A stretch of DNA of 18,024 nucleotides, from positions 1 through 18,024 of the forward strand of contig CABSNX010000010.1 in NCBI GenBank assembly GCA_902479205.1, written 5' to 3'. The number at the start of each line of letters is the position of its first letter. Positions within the stretch are counted from its first letter, which is position 1. This DNA is from an uncultured Collinsella sp. (GTDB taxonomy: Bacteria > Actinomycetota > Coriobacteriia > Coriobacteriales > Coriobacteriaceae). The notes below the pieces were generated by a model. The model saw only the letters and a list, made by a program, of their open reading frames with translations, was not told the origin of the DNA and made no database searches. Both the position numbers and the translations under genes were made by a program. Below, in pieces: positions 7,208 to 14,496 of this stretch.

Positions 7208-7339
7208 ATGGGCACCAACATCCGTCGTGTCGCCCATACCGTAGAGTTCTTCTTTGTTGGGCTGTTTGCCTCGTTGGCGGCGGTGTGCTTGGATAAGCGC
7301 ACGACCTGTCCCATTGGCGCCCACGCGAGACGCTGTTAA
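7208..7339 (+). CDS. Possible 43-residue membrane peptide (doubtful)
   Basis: The 399-bp stretch between the recombinase and the MurR-like gene has no clear gene. The best candidate is an ATG frame encoding a 43-residue peptide that starts MGTNIRRVAHTVE and has one hydrophobic stretch (FFFVGLFASLAAV) and a Cys-containing tail. There is no good ribosome binding site, and the frame is open upstream without a start, so it may be chance. I see no homology signal. Confidence 0.18.
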   Translation: MGTNIRRVAHTVEFFFVGLFASLAAVCLDKRTTCPIGAHARRC

Positions 7340-7462
7340 CAACCCTGTTACGAATAATGCGACCTTGATGAATCATTTTGTGTCGCGCGTATTTCCGAGC
7401 GGTCGGATTTGAGGGGCGAGTGGTAGAACGCCCGCCCTTTGTGCGCCATGATGCGGCACAAT

Positions 7463-7491
7463 GTACCGTAAAAGCTGTTTATATCCGGTAC
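7463..7491. promoter_or_regulatory. Dyad upstream of the MurR-type regulator
   Basis: GTACCG (7463-7468) and CGGTAC (7486-7491) form a perfect dyad around an AT-rich centre that also contains TAAA/TTTA. It lies 46 bp before the murR-like start and is a plausible operator for autoregulation; no binding data. Confidence 0.4.
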
Positions 7492-7536
7492 GAATCGTTC
7501 GTTGGTCTTTAATTCTTCTCAACGGAGGTGTTTGAG

Positions 7537-8388
7537 ATGGCAAACGGATTGCTTTTAAGGCTTCGCGAGCGTGAGCTCAGCGCGAGTCCGGCGGAACGCA
7601 ATGTCATCGCATACGTGAGTGCTCATCCGCACGAGGTGGTCGGGCTGTCCGTCCGCGGTCTTGCCGATGCCACGTTCTCCTCGCCCTCGAGCATTTTGCG
7701 CTTTTGCAAGCGCTTGGGTTTTGCGGGCTACAAGGAGTTCCAGCGCGAACTGATTGCCGAACTTGCGCTCCTGGGCGACAGAAAGGACGTTGCCCTCGAG
7801 GACATCTCCGTGGATGACAGCGTCGAACGTATCGTGGGGAAGGTGATGAAAAGCAACGTGCGCACGATCGAGGCGACGGCGCGAACACTCGATTACACCG
7901 TTTTGGAACGATGTACAGCCTATCTTAAGCGGGCGCGCATGGTCAATCTGTTCGGTATTGGTGCTTCTCGCTTGGTTGCGCACGATCTGGCACAAAAGCT
8001 CATGCGTGTCGACAAGGAATGCCATCTGTACGATGACTGGCACGACCAACTCTTGTGCGCCAAGAACATGCACGAAGGCGATATCGGCATTGCTTTTAGC
8101 TACTCGGGCTTAACGCAAGAAGTGCTGGACTGCACCGCCGAGGCCCAACGCCACAACTGTCCCGTTGTGGCCGTGACCAAAGTAGATGGATCGTCCAAGC
8201 TTGCCACCATGGCCGATGCCGTGCTCGGCGTTGCTGCAAGCGAGCCCTTGGTCCGCAGCGGTGCCATGGCCTCGCGTATGGCTCAGCTTATGGTTGTCGA
8301 TGCCCTCTACGCTGCTTACGTTGCGAGCGATTACGAACGGGCGACGCATGTCATCAAGCAAAACTACATCGAGAAACAGGAAAGATGA
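7537..8388 (+). CDS. murR: RpiR/MurR-family transcriptional regulator
   Basis: 283 residues. N-terminal RpiR helix-turn-helix (about 1-80; LSVRGLADATFSSPSSILRF, then CKRLGFAGYKEFQREL) and C-terminal SIS sugar-phosphate-binding domain (about 125-260; VNLFGIGASRLVAHDLAQKL, IGIAFSYSGLTQEVLDC). SIS domains of this family bind phosphosugars; MurR of E. coli responds to MurNAc-6-phosphate and represses murQP. The ATG at 7537 is preceded by GGAGG (7524-7528) at 8 nt; a GTG at 7528 overlaps that site and is less likely. The stop lies within the ribosome binding site of murQ, so the two are co-translated. The MurNAc role is inferred from the neighbours. Confidence 0.88.
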   Translation: MANGLLLRLRERELSASPAERNVIAYVSAHPHEVVGLSVRGLADATFSSPSSILRFCKRLGFAGYKEFQRELIAELALLGDRKDVALEDISVDDSVERIVGKVMKSNVRTIEATARTLDYTVLERCTAYLKRARMVNLFGIGASRLVAHDLAQKLMRVDKECHLYDDWHDQLLCAKNMHEGDIGIAFSYSGLTQEVLDCTAEAQRHNCPVVAVTKVDGSSKLATMADAVLGVAASEPLVRSGAMASRMAQLMVVDALYAAYVASDYERATHVIKQNYIEKQER

Positions 8389-8398
8389 GGTGAACAAA

Positions 8399-9322
8399 AT
8401 GCTCGATTTAACAAAATTCACGACAGAACAGCGAAATCAAAAGTCAATGGACCTCGACACGATGACGTCGCTGCAAATCGTCACGACGATGAACGATGAG
8501 GATCTTCGCGCCGTCCAGTCGGTCACGAAAGTGTTGCCGCAGGTTGCCACGGCAATCGACTGGGCTGCCGAGGCGCTCGAGCGCGGCGGACGCGTCTTTT
8601 ACATGGGCGCGGGCACGAGCGGTCGTTTGGGCGTGCTCGACGCTTCGGAGTGCCCACCCACGTTTGGCGTATCGCCCGATCTGATTGTCGGGCTCATTGC
8701 CGGAGGCGAGACGGCGTTTACCAGGGCTGTCGAAGGTGCCGAGGATAGCGAGGAACTTGGCGCGAGTGACCTGCGGGAACATGGGCTCTCCTCCAAGGAT
8801 CTCGTCGTTGGTTTGGCGGCAAGCGGTCGTACCCCCTATGTGGTGGGCGGCCTCGCGTACGCCAAGGCAACCGGGTGCAAGACCATTGCAATCGCCTGCA
8901 ACCAGGGGTCGAAGATCGGGGAGAGCGCAGACCTTGCCATAGAGCCCGTGCCCGGCCCCGAGGTGCTTACCGGCTCAACGAGGCTCAAGGCGGGAACGGT
9001 CCAAAAGCTCATTCTCAATATGATTTCGACCGGTGCCATGGTCAAGATCGGCAAGGTGTACCAAAACCTGATGGTCGATGTACAGCAGACGAACGAGAAG
9101 CTGGTGGTGCGCGGCCAGAACATTGTGATGGAAGCGACCGGCTGCACACGAGAGCGCGCCGTTCAGGCGCTTGCAGATGCCGGCGGCCACGTTAAAACCG
9201 CTATTGTCTCGGTGCTGCTGGGCTGCGATGCCGAGCAGGCTGCGGTAGCTCTTGAGCGGGCGCGCGGCCATGTCCGTGCTGCGGTGAGTGGCCATGAGAA
9301 GAGCAATGCCGATGCCCAATAG
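8399..9322 (+). CDS. murQ: N-acetylmuramic acid 6-phosphate etherase MurQ
   Basis: 307 residues, the normal size for MurQ. It cleaves the lactyl ether of MurNAc-6-phosphate, giving GlcNAc-6-phosphate and D-lactate, in the cytoplasm. Family motifs are GAGTSGRLGVLDASECPPTFG-like at about 70-90 (acidic residue Glu 84), GLIAGGETAFTRAVEGAEDS at about 98-117 (Glu 115 region), and a second glycine/serine-rich sugar-phosphate site (GLAASGRTPYVVGGL). The C-terminal region ATGCTRERAVQALADAGGHV is the usual small helical domain. The start ATG at 8399 has GAGGTGA (8387-8393) overlapping the regulator's stop codon. A 57-bp gap leads to the PTS permease. Confidence 0.95.
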   Translation: MLDLTKFTTEQRNQKSMDLDTMTSLQIVTTMNDEDLRAVQSVTKVLPQVATAIDWAAEALERGGRVFYMGAGTSGRLGVLDASECPPTFGVSPDLIVGLIAGGETAFTRAVEGAEDSEELGASDLREHGLSSKDLVVGLAASGRTPYVVGGLAYAKATGCKTIAIACNQGSKIGESADLAIEPVPGPEVLTGSTRLKAGTVQKLILNMISTGAMVKIGKVYQNLMVDVQQTNEKLVVRGQNIVMEATGCTRERAVQALADAGGHVKTAIVSVLLGCDAEQAAVALERARGHVRAAVSGHEKSNADAQ

Positions 9323-9379
9323 GTGCACGGCGTGAGCAGATATGACATCAAGAAGAGACACCCAATACAAGGAGGAGTT

Positions 9380-10810
9380 ATGACGAACAAAGAGCTGGCT
9401 CAAAAGCTGCTGGACCTTTTGGGCGGTAAAGACAACGTGCTCGCAAACGCGGCGTGCATGACGCGCCTGCGCGTGACCGTCAAAGACACGGGCAACGTCG
9501 ACACGGAGGGTATTAAGGCGCTCGACGGCGTGATGGGCCTGGTTGAGGATGACACGATGCAGATCGTGCTGGGTCCGGGCAAGGTGAATAAGGTGCTCGA
9601 GGAGTTCTCCAAGCTCACCGGCCTTGCGAAAGGCGTTGCTGACGAGAGCGTGGTTGACGCTGCGGCCACAAACAAGGCCGCACAGAAGGCCAAGTACGAG
9701 TCTAAGCCGGTTCAGGCCTTCCTCAAGAAGATTTCCAATGTCTTCGTCGCCCTGCTTCCCGGCATCATTGCGGCTGGCCTCATCAACGGTATCTGCAACG
9801 TCATTAACGTCTCGACGGCAGGCGCGCTTGCAGGCGAGTGGTGGTACCAGGGCATTCGTTCCATGGGCTGGGCCCTGTTTGCCTATCTGCCCATCTTGGT
9901 GGGCTATAACGCGGCACGTGAGTTTGGTGGCTCCGCTGCGCTGGGCGGCATCGCCGGCATGATGTGTATCGCCAACAGTGCCATGCCCCTGCTTGCGCCT
10001 GGCGCGGCTGATCCTGCCACTGCTATTCTGCTGCCCCTCACCAGTGCGCAGTACAACCCCGCAGCGGGCGGCATGATCGCGGCTCTCATCGCTGGCGCAT
10101 TTTTTGCCTGGATGGAGCGTCAGATTCGCAAGGTTATGCCCAACGCACTCGACACGTTCTTGTCCCCGCTGCTGGTGCTCATCATCGGCGCCTTTGCTCT
10201 GATGCTCGTCATCCAGCCGGTTGGCGCATGGCTGACGACTGCCATCTTTAGCGTCCTCACCTTTATCTTCGAGAAGCTGGGCGTCCTGGGCGGCTATATC
10301 CTGTCGGCAGGCTTCTTGCCTCTGGTGTCCGTCGGCCTGCATCAGGCGCTCACGCCGATCCACGCTATGCTCAACGATCCCGACGGCGCTACCAAGGGCA
10401 TCAACTACCTGCTGCCCATCCTTATGATGGCTGGCGGCGGCCAGGTCGGTGCCGGTCTGGCGCTGTACTTTAAGACCAAGAACGCCAAGCTCAAGAAGTA
10501 CGTCGCAGAGTCCATTCCCGTTGGAATCCTGGGTGTGGGCGAGCCTCTGATGTATGCCGTTACGCTGCCGCTCGTTCGTCCGTTTGTGACGGCCTGCCTG
10601 GGTGCTGGATTTGGCGGCGCGCTCGCGGCGCTACTTCACATCGGCACGGTTTCTCAGGGCGTTTCCGGTCTGTTTGGCCTGCTGATCGTCGTTCCTGGCC
10701 AGCAGCTTGGCTACGTTGCCGCTATGCTGCTTGCCTATGCCGCCGGCTTTGTCCTGACGTGGTTCTTCGGTGTCGACGAGCAGAAGATCAACGAGTTCTT
10801 TGGCGAGTAG
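9380..10810 (+). CDS. murP: PTS EIIBC permease, MurNAc (MurP)-like
   Basis: 476 residues. An N-terminal EIIB domain (1-about 85) has the phosphorylation cysteine in AACMTRLRVTVKD (Cys 26). A linker of about 30 residues follows, then an EIIC membrane domain of the glucose/sucrose superfamily (about 115-470, about ten hydrophobic segments) with the conserved GVGEPLMYAVTLPL motif. No EIIA domain is present, so a separate EIIA must donate phosphate, as for E. coli MurP. It would import and phosphorylate a MurNAc-type sugar; the substrate is inferred from murQ and murR upstream and mupG downstream. Sucrose or trehalose permeases share the architecture. The ATG at 9380 has AAGGAGGAG directly upstream. 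The gene ends before a hairpin and a strong terminator. Confidence 0.88.
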   Translation: MTNKELAQKLLDLLGGKDNVLANAACMTRLRVTVKDTGNVDTEGIKALDGVMGLVEDDTMQIVLGPGKVNKVLEEFSKLTGLAKGVADESVVDAAATNKAAQKAKYESKPVQAFLKKISNVFVALLPGIIAAGLINGICNVINVSTAGALAGEWWYQGIRSMGWALFAYLPILVGYNAAREFGGSAALGGIAGMMCIANSAMPLLAPGAADPATAILLPLTSAQYNPAAGGMIAALIAGAFFAWMERQIRKVMPNALDTFLSPLLVLIIGAFALMLVIQPVGAWLTTAIFSVLTFIFEKLGVLGGYILSAGFLPLVSVGLHQALTPIHAMLNDPDGATKGINYLLPILMMAGGGQVGAGLALYFKTKNAKLKKYVAESIPVGILGVGEPLMYAVTLPLVRPFVTACLGAGFGGALAALLHIGTVSQGVSGLFGLLIVVPGQQLGYVAAMLLAYAAGFVLTWFFGVDEQKINEFFGE

Positions 10811-10818
10811 TTTGATAT

Positions 10819-10845
10819 CGCGAGCCGTGTTGCTCAGGGCTCGCG
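10819..10845 (+). other. Stem-loop just after murP
   Basis: CGCGAGCC (10819-10826) pairs perfectly with GGCTCGCG (10838-10845). There is no T-tract, so it may protect the 3' end of the murRQP message rather than terminate it. Confidence 0.5.
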
Positions 10846-10877
10846 GCGCGCGGAAGATTTCTTGATGCTATGGTTGT

Positions 10878-10911
10878 GCCGGCGGGGCTAACTGCTCCGC
10901 CGGCCTTTTTT
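10878..10911 (+). terminator. Terminator between murP and mupG
   Basis: An 11-bp stem, GCCGGCGGGGC (10878-10888) with GCTCCGCCGGC (10894-10904), one wobble pair, is followed by six T (10906-10911). The ribosome binding site of mupG begins at the next base, so mupG expression may depend on readthrough. Confidence 0.92.
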
Positions 10912-10927
10912 AAAGGAGCGTTGAAGC

Positions 10928-11980
10928 GTGAAAACGGGTATTTCGATTTATCTTTCCAGCCCTTTGCAGGATATTGAGCGGACGATTGAGCGTGGCGCCG
11001 CGGCGGGTGCGCGCTATGCGTTTACCTCGCTGCATATTCCCGAGGATGGGGGAGCGGCGTATGCCGATAAGGTTCGTCAGGTGCTGTTGCTGCTTTCCGC
11101 CCGCGGTATTGCGCTCATTGCCGATGTGGGGCCGCGCACATGCGATTTGCTGGGCCTTGAGCGCATGGAGGACTTGCGTGATCTGGGACTGGAGTACCTG
11201 CGCTTGGATTATGGCTTTAGTGCCCAGCGGGTCGCGGAGCTGTCCGGTGTATTTCGCATTGTGGTCAATGCATCGACGGTGAGTTCTGATGAAATCGCAT
11301 CGTGGCGTGAGGCCGGTGCCGATGTGACTCGTTTTGCCGCCTGCCACAATTTTTACCCCAAGCCTTATACCGGTTTAGCTCTTGAAGATGTTGCTCGGAC
11401 GAATCTTCGTCTTGCGGCGCTTGGATTCGAAATCATGGCTTTTGTGCCGGGTGATGCTAACGTTCGCGGGCCGGTTTTCGAGGGACTGCCGACGGTCGAG
11501 GCGCAGCGCGGTCGCGCGTCAAAGGTTGCTCTCAATATGCTTGAGCTTGCACATGGCGCCGATTGCGACATTGTGTTGGTCGGCGACCCCGATCTATCCG
11601 ATGCGGGCTGGGCGCAGTTTGCTCAAGTTTCCGCCGGATACGTGGACCTGCAATGCGAGCTTGAGCCCGGTTATGCCTATGTGCGCGGGCAGATTCATCA
11701 CGACCGGCCCGACTCGAGCGTCCTCATCTTTAGGTCTCAGGAGTCACGTACGACGCTTAAGCCGGATTCCGTGCCGACGGATTCCGGAGCCGGCCTGCCG
11801 CGAAAGGCGGGGTCGATCGCTGTGAGCAATAGCGGATATGGGCGCTACGAAGGCGAGCTTGAGATTGCGCGGGTTGATCTTCCCGGTGACGAGCGCATGA
11901 ACGTTGCGGGCCATATCACGCCCGAAGCAATGGAACTGCTGCCGTTTATCAAGCACGGATTCGGGGTACGGTTCGTTTAA
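10928..11980 (+). CDS. mupG: MupG-family 6-phospho-N-acetylmuramidase (DUF871)
   Basis: 350 residues, matching the DUF871/MupG family in length and layout. The N-terminus is a TIM-barrel domain with the family opening ISIYLSSPLQDIERTIERGA and AFTSLHIPEDGG. The C-terminal small domain of about 120 residues includes PDSSVLIFRSQES and ends HITPEAMELLPFIKHGFGVRF. MupG of Staphylococcus aureus hydrolyses MurNAc-6-phosphate-GlcNAc in the cytoplasm and sits with murQ, murP and murR; the same set here supports the assignment. The GTG start has AAAGGAG (10912-10918) immediately after the terminator T-tract. Older annotations call this family 'outer surface protein', which is not supported; I see no signal peptide. 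Confidence 0.88.
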   Translation: MKTGISIYLSSPLQDIERTIERGAAAGARYAFTSLHIPEDGGAAYADKVRQVLLLLSARGIALIADVGPRTCDLLGLERMEDLRDLGLEYLRLDYGFSAQRVAELSGVFRIVVNASTVSSDEIASWREAGADVTRFAACHNFYPKPYTGLALEDVARTNLRLAALGFEIMAFVPGDANVRGPVFEGLPTVEAQRGRASKVALNMLELAHGADCDIVLVGDPDLSDAGWAQFAQVSAGYVDLQCELEPGYAYVRGQIHHDRPDSSVLIFRSQESRTTLKPDSVPTDSGAGLPRKAGSIAVSNSGYGRYEGELEIARVDLPGDERMNVAGHITPEAMELLPFIKHGFGVRFV

Positions 11981-12072
11981 CGTGTGACCCGCGGGCTACA
12001 ATTGGCCCATCATACGAAGGCGCCTCGTGTGGCGTGTGCCTGCGTTGGCCGATCTATATTCGGGGGATTCCC

Positions 12073-12432
12073 ATGACCGTACTGTTTGTTGAATATCCCA
12101 AGTGCTCGACCTGTAAGAAGGCCAAGGCATGGCTGGACGAACATGGGGTAGAGTATATCGACCGCGATATCGTTTTGGACAACCCCACGGCCGATGAGCT
12201 TGCGACCTGGATTGCTCGTTCGGGGCTGCCGGTGCGGCGCTTCTTTAATTCGTCTGGCATGAAATATCGAGAGCTGGGCCTGAAGGCGCGTCTGGATGCG
12301 GGCATGACGGATCGGGAGTGCTATGAGCTGCTGGCGACCGACGGCATGCTGGTCAAGCGTCCGCTGCTGGTGGGCGACGACTTTGCGATTCCCGGCTTTA
12401 GGAAATCGGCTTGGGCCGAGGCGTTGCTGTAG
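12073..12432 (+). CDS. Spx/ArsC-family thiol protein
   Basis: 119 residues, single thioredoxin-fold ArsC/Spx domain. It has the CxxC motif YPKCSTCKKAKAWL (Cys 11 and 14) and the family block RRFFNSSGMKYRELGLKARL, then ECYELLATDGMLVKRPLLVG. Such proteins are either arsenate-reductase-like enzymes or Spx/MgsR-type RNA polymerase-binding regulators; the sequence alone does not decide, and no ars genes are nearby. The ATG at 12073 follows a GGGGG stretch. A -10-like TACAAT lies at 11997-12002 but without a clear -35. The gene ends 7 bp before the first unit of a palindrome array that probably ends its transcript. Confidence 0.85.
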   Translation: MTVLFVEYPKCSTCKKAKAWLDEHGVEYIDRDIVLDNPTADELATWIARSGLPVRRFFNSSGMKYRELGLKARLDAGMTDRECYELLATDGMLVKRPLLVGDDFAIPGFRKSAWAEALL

Positions 12433-12439
12433 CGGCTGC

Positions 12440-12609
12440 GGAAAGTGCGACCCGGAATTCGCTTCCAGAATGGGATGCACTTTCCCAAAGTGGCCGGTTG
12501 CGGAAAGCACGTCCCATTCTGAGCTTCGATTGCGGGACACGGTTTCCGGTTGAGGGCTCGACGGGAAAGTAGGGACCAGTTTGAGCTTGAAATCTGGGAC
12601 GCACTTTCC
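12440..12609. repeat. Tandem array of three 46-nt palindromes, 62-bp period (family 4)
   Basis: Units at 12440-12485, 12502-12547 and 12564-12609 each begin GGAAA and end TTTCC, with arms near GGAAAGTGCGTCCC. Arm match is 12/14, 11/14 and 12/16. Spacers are 16 nt, giving an exact 62-bp period. The central part of unit 1 aligns with unit 2 only when reversed. The array fills the gap between the convergent Spx/ArsC gene and the minus-strand gene. Confidence 0.85.
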
Positions 12610-12628
12610 GCCGGCGGGCCTGCCCCAG

Positions 12629-13039
12629 TCAGTCCGCCAGCTGTGCCCATTCGTGCGGATCGTAGACCTTTACGTGTTTGTTGGGCTTGCCGCTCCAGTA
12701 CTCCTCGTCCATAAAGGGCAGATATGCCTGAACGCCGGGGCAGATAAAGGGAATCCGCTGCTGTTGCAGTCGCTCGCGCTGGCGCTGCTCCAGGTGCGCC
12801 TCGGATATGACGGTCGGCATACCGGACAACTCGACGAGGCTTGCCTGGATTCGCTTAAGGTCGGGGAGTCCCGCGTGCCATGACATCCGCATGATCAAAA
12901 AGGATGCACGGCGGTATTTTGCCTGCACCACAGTAATGGCGGGGCGTAACGTGGGGTGAATTTTGTCCCATTCGGGCCAAAGGTCGGCAGTGATCTCGAG
13001 GCCCAGGGTCTCCCATAGGTAATCAAGCTCTTCGTCCAT
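12629..13039 (-). CDS. Uncharacterised 136-residue protein
   Basis: 136 residues, no membrane segment or signal peptide. The first half (MDEELDYLWETLGLEITADL) leads into a basic segment (VVQAKYRRASFLIMRMSWH) and QRERLQQQRIPFICPGVQAY, continuing LPFM. From memory, a similar RIPFxxPGxQxYLP block occurs in the N-terminal half of some HTH/MarR-type proteins, where a DNA-binding domain follows; here the protein stops 27 residues after that block. So it may be a shortened relative; this is tentative. The ATG has GAGG about 5 nt upstream. Its 3' end abuts the palindrome array, which may act as a bidirectional transcript end. No partner gene is evident. Confidence 0.65.
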   Translation of the reverse strand: MDEELDYLWETLGLEITADLWPEWDKIHPTLRPAITVVQAKYRRASFLIMRMSWHAGLPDLKRIQASLVELSGMPTVISEAHLEQRQRERLQQQRIPFICPGVQAYLPFMDEEYWSGKPNKHVKVYDPHEWAQLAD

Positions 13040-13204
13040 GGTGCCTCGATATCTACGCGATCATTGATACTTCGATTGTGTTGCCTGGTGCTATCGTTTT
13101 CGCGGTAGAATCTGCCAACGGTTGACGGCTACCGCTCACGGCGTTTTGCCCTTCGTGTACAGCGGTTGGCTTCACAGGTCCTTCACGGGTTGGACTAAAT
13201 TAGG

Positions 13205-13239
13205 CCAATTTGACTGAATTTCAAAAAAGTCAAAATTGG
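13205..13239. promoter_or_regulatory. Inverted repeat upstream of the tRNA promoter
   Basis: CCAATTTGACT (13205-13215) pairs with AGTCAAAATTGG (13228-13239) with one bulged base. It ends 3 bp before the -35 element of the tRNA promoter, so it could be an operator or an upstream terminator-like hairpin. Confidence 0.5.
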
Positions 13240-13242
13240 GGC

Positions 13243-13271
13243 TTGCGTCACGGCGAGACTTCCCGTATATT
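13243..13271 (+). promoter_or_regulatory. Promoter of the tRNA-Gln/tRNA-Glu pair
   Basis: TTGCGT (13243-13248) and TATATT (13266-13271) are separated by 17 bp, about 45 bp upstream of the first tRNA. Spacing is ideal and the location is right. Confidence 0.65.
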
Positions 13272-13315
13272 TCTTTCTTGCGCAAAGGCACAGCCGAGCG
13301 CAGCGATGCAGTCAT

Positions 13316-13389
13316 TGGGATGTCGTCTAATGGCAGGACAGCGGATTCTGGTTCCGTCAATGGGGGTTCGACTCCCTCCATCCCAGCCA
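13316..13389 (+). tRNA. tRNA-Gln (anticodon CTG)
   Basis: Cloverleaf with acceptor TGGGATG/CATCCCA, anticodon stem-loop CGGA-TTCTGGT-TCCG giving anticodon CTG, T-arm containing GGTTCGACTCC, discriminator G and encoded CCA (13387-13389). Reads CAG codons. Confidence 0.95.
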
Positions 13390-13406
13390 TTGCATTTGCT
13401 ACATAT

Positions 13407-13483
13407 GGCCCGTTCGTCTAGCGGTTTAGGACGCCGCCCTCTCAAGGCGGAGATCACCAGTTCGAATCTGGTACGGGCTACCA
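13407..13483 (+). tRNA. tRNA-Glu (anticodon CTC)
   Basis: Acceptor GGCCCGT/ACGGGCT (first pair G-U), anticodon stem CCGCC/GGCGG with loop CTCTCAA giving anticodon CTC, T-arm CCAGTTCGAATCTGG, discriminator A and encoded CCA (13481-13483). It lies 17 bp after tRNA-Gln and is surely co-transcribed. Reads GAG codons. Confidence 0.95.
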
Positions 13484-13494
13484 CAAAATGAACG

Positions 13495-13522
13495 CCCGGG
13501 CCTCGCAAGAGACCCGGGTTTT
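13495..13522 (+). terminator. Terminator of the tRNA operon
   Basis: CCCGGGCCTC (13495-13504), tetraloop GCAA, GAGACCCGGG (13509-13518), one mismatch, then TTTT. Starts 12 bp after tRNA-Glu. Confidence 0.88.
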
Positions 13523-13578
13523 GTGTATTGACCGTATATGCGGCGTCTGCCGTGTTTCGCTCAGATCGAGGAGTAGCC

Positions 13579-14496
13579 ATGGATCTGCCCATCAGCTTGC
13601 AAGACATCACGTATGCCGAGAACTATCTGGCGCAGGGCGACCTGGCCACGGCGACGCCGCTGTTGGAGCGTCTGGTTGAGCTCGCCGAGGAGTATATCGA
13701 TGCCGAGTGCAAAACGGAGGAGAACCGCCAGTACTTTAGCTTCGATAGCAAGTTTGAGCGTCTGGCCTACCGCCGCGTGGAGAAGGATCCGCGCGAGCTC
13801 GTGCAGGTCGAGGTGCCGTTTGACCGCCTGTACTCTGACATGGCGTATGCCTACATTCGCCAGCAGGATTATGTGAGTGCTCGCAACGCCTTGATGCAGG
13901 CCGTGCGCTGGGACCCCATGAACTGCAACTACCGCCTGGATCTGGCCGAGCTGTTCCGGGCGCTCGAGGACAAGCAGGAGTGGGCATCGCTTTCGTTTTC
14001 GGTGCTAGAGCGTGCGAGCGACGGCAAGTGCGCTGCCCGCGCCTACGCCAACTTGGGCCAGTATTTCCTTGAGCCCGAGACCGAGAACGTCTCGGCGGCT
14101 GTGGGTTGCGCGCGTCTGGCGCTGCGCTTGGCCCCTGGCGACGCGCATACGACGCGCCTGCTCAACAAGATCCATACTGCCTATCCGGATGCCGCCGATG
14201 AGAGCGACGACCACGTGATGGGCGAGCTGAGTCTGCAAGGCGTGCCGACCTCGCCTTCGGCCGAGATTGCCATCTGCCTGATTATGTGCGCGACCGATGC
14301 TGCAAGCGACGGCGACAAGCAGGAGGCGACGCGTCTGACGGTGCGTGCTCGCGACTTGGTGGGCGAGGAGGCCTGCGCGGCGATTATCAAACTGGTGCGC
14401 GAGAGCGACGCCGAGCTCAATGCTGAGCGCAAGGCAAAGCGCGCAGGCGCCGACAAGGGAGCCGACGGCGTCAAGGAGGCCGGCGATGCCCAGTAA
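13579..14496 (+). CDS. TPR-like helical repeat protein upstream of smpB
   Basis: 305 residues, no signal peptide or membrane segment, so cytoplasmic. Helical repeat segments of the tetratricopeptide type are visible at about 8-40 (ITYAENYLAQGDLATATPLL), 84-117 (LYSDMAYAYIRQQDYVSARN with ALMQAVRWDP) and 151-188 (AARAYANLGQYF to ALRLAPGDAH). The C-terminus is charged and Ala/Lys-rich (NAERKAKRAGADKGADGV). TPR domains bind proteins; the partner is unknown. The ATG at 13579 has GAGGAG (13568-13573). The stop overlaps the smpB start by 11 nt, so it is translationally coupled to smpB, but I know of no established functional link. Confidence 0.82.
   Translation: MDLPISLQDITYAENYLAQGDLATATPLLERLVELAEEYIDAECKTEENRQYFSFDSKFERLAYRRVEKDPRELVQVEVPFDRLYSDMAYAYIRQQDYVSARNALMQAVRWDPMNCNYRLDLAELFRALEDKQEWASLSFSVLERASDGKCAARAYANLGQYFLEPETENVSAAVGCARLALRLAPGDAHTTRLLNKIHTAYPDAADESDDHVMGELSLQGVPTSPSAEIAICLIMCATDAASDGDKQEATRLTVRARDLVGEEACAAIIKLVRESDAELNAERKAKRAGADKGADGVKEAGDAQ

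Noticed and set aside
8975..10363. 462-codon minus-strand open frame across murQ and murP
   Set aside because: Spans two well-supported plus-strand genes and has no domain signal; a shadow of high-GC coding sequence.
13081..13111. Promoter TTGCCT with TAGAAT upstream of the tRNAs
   Set aside because: Spacer of 19 bp is long, and a better promoter lies closer to the tRNAs at 13243-13271.
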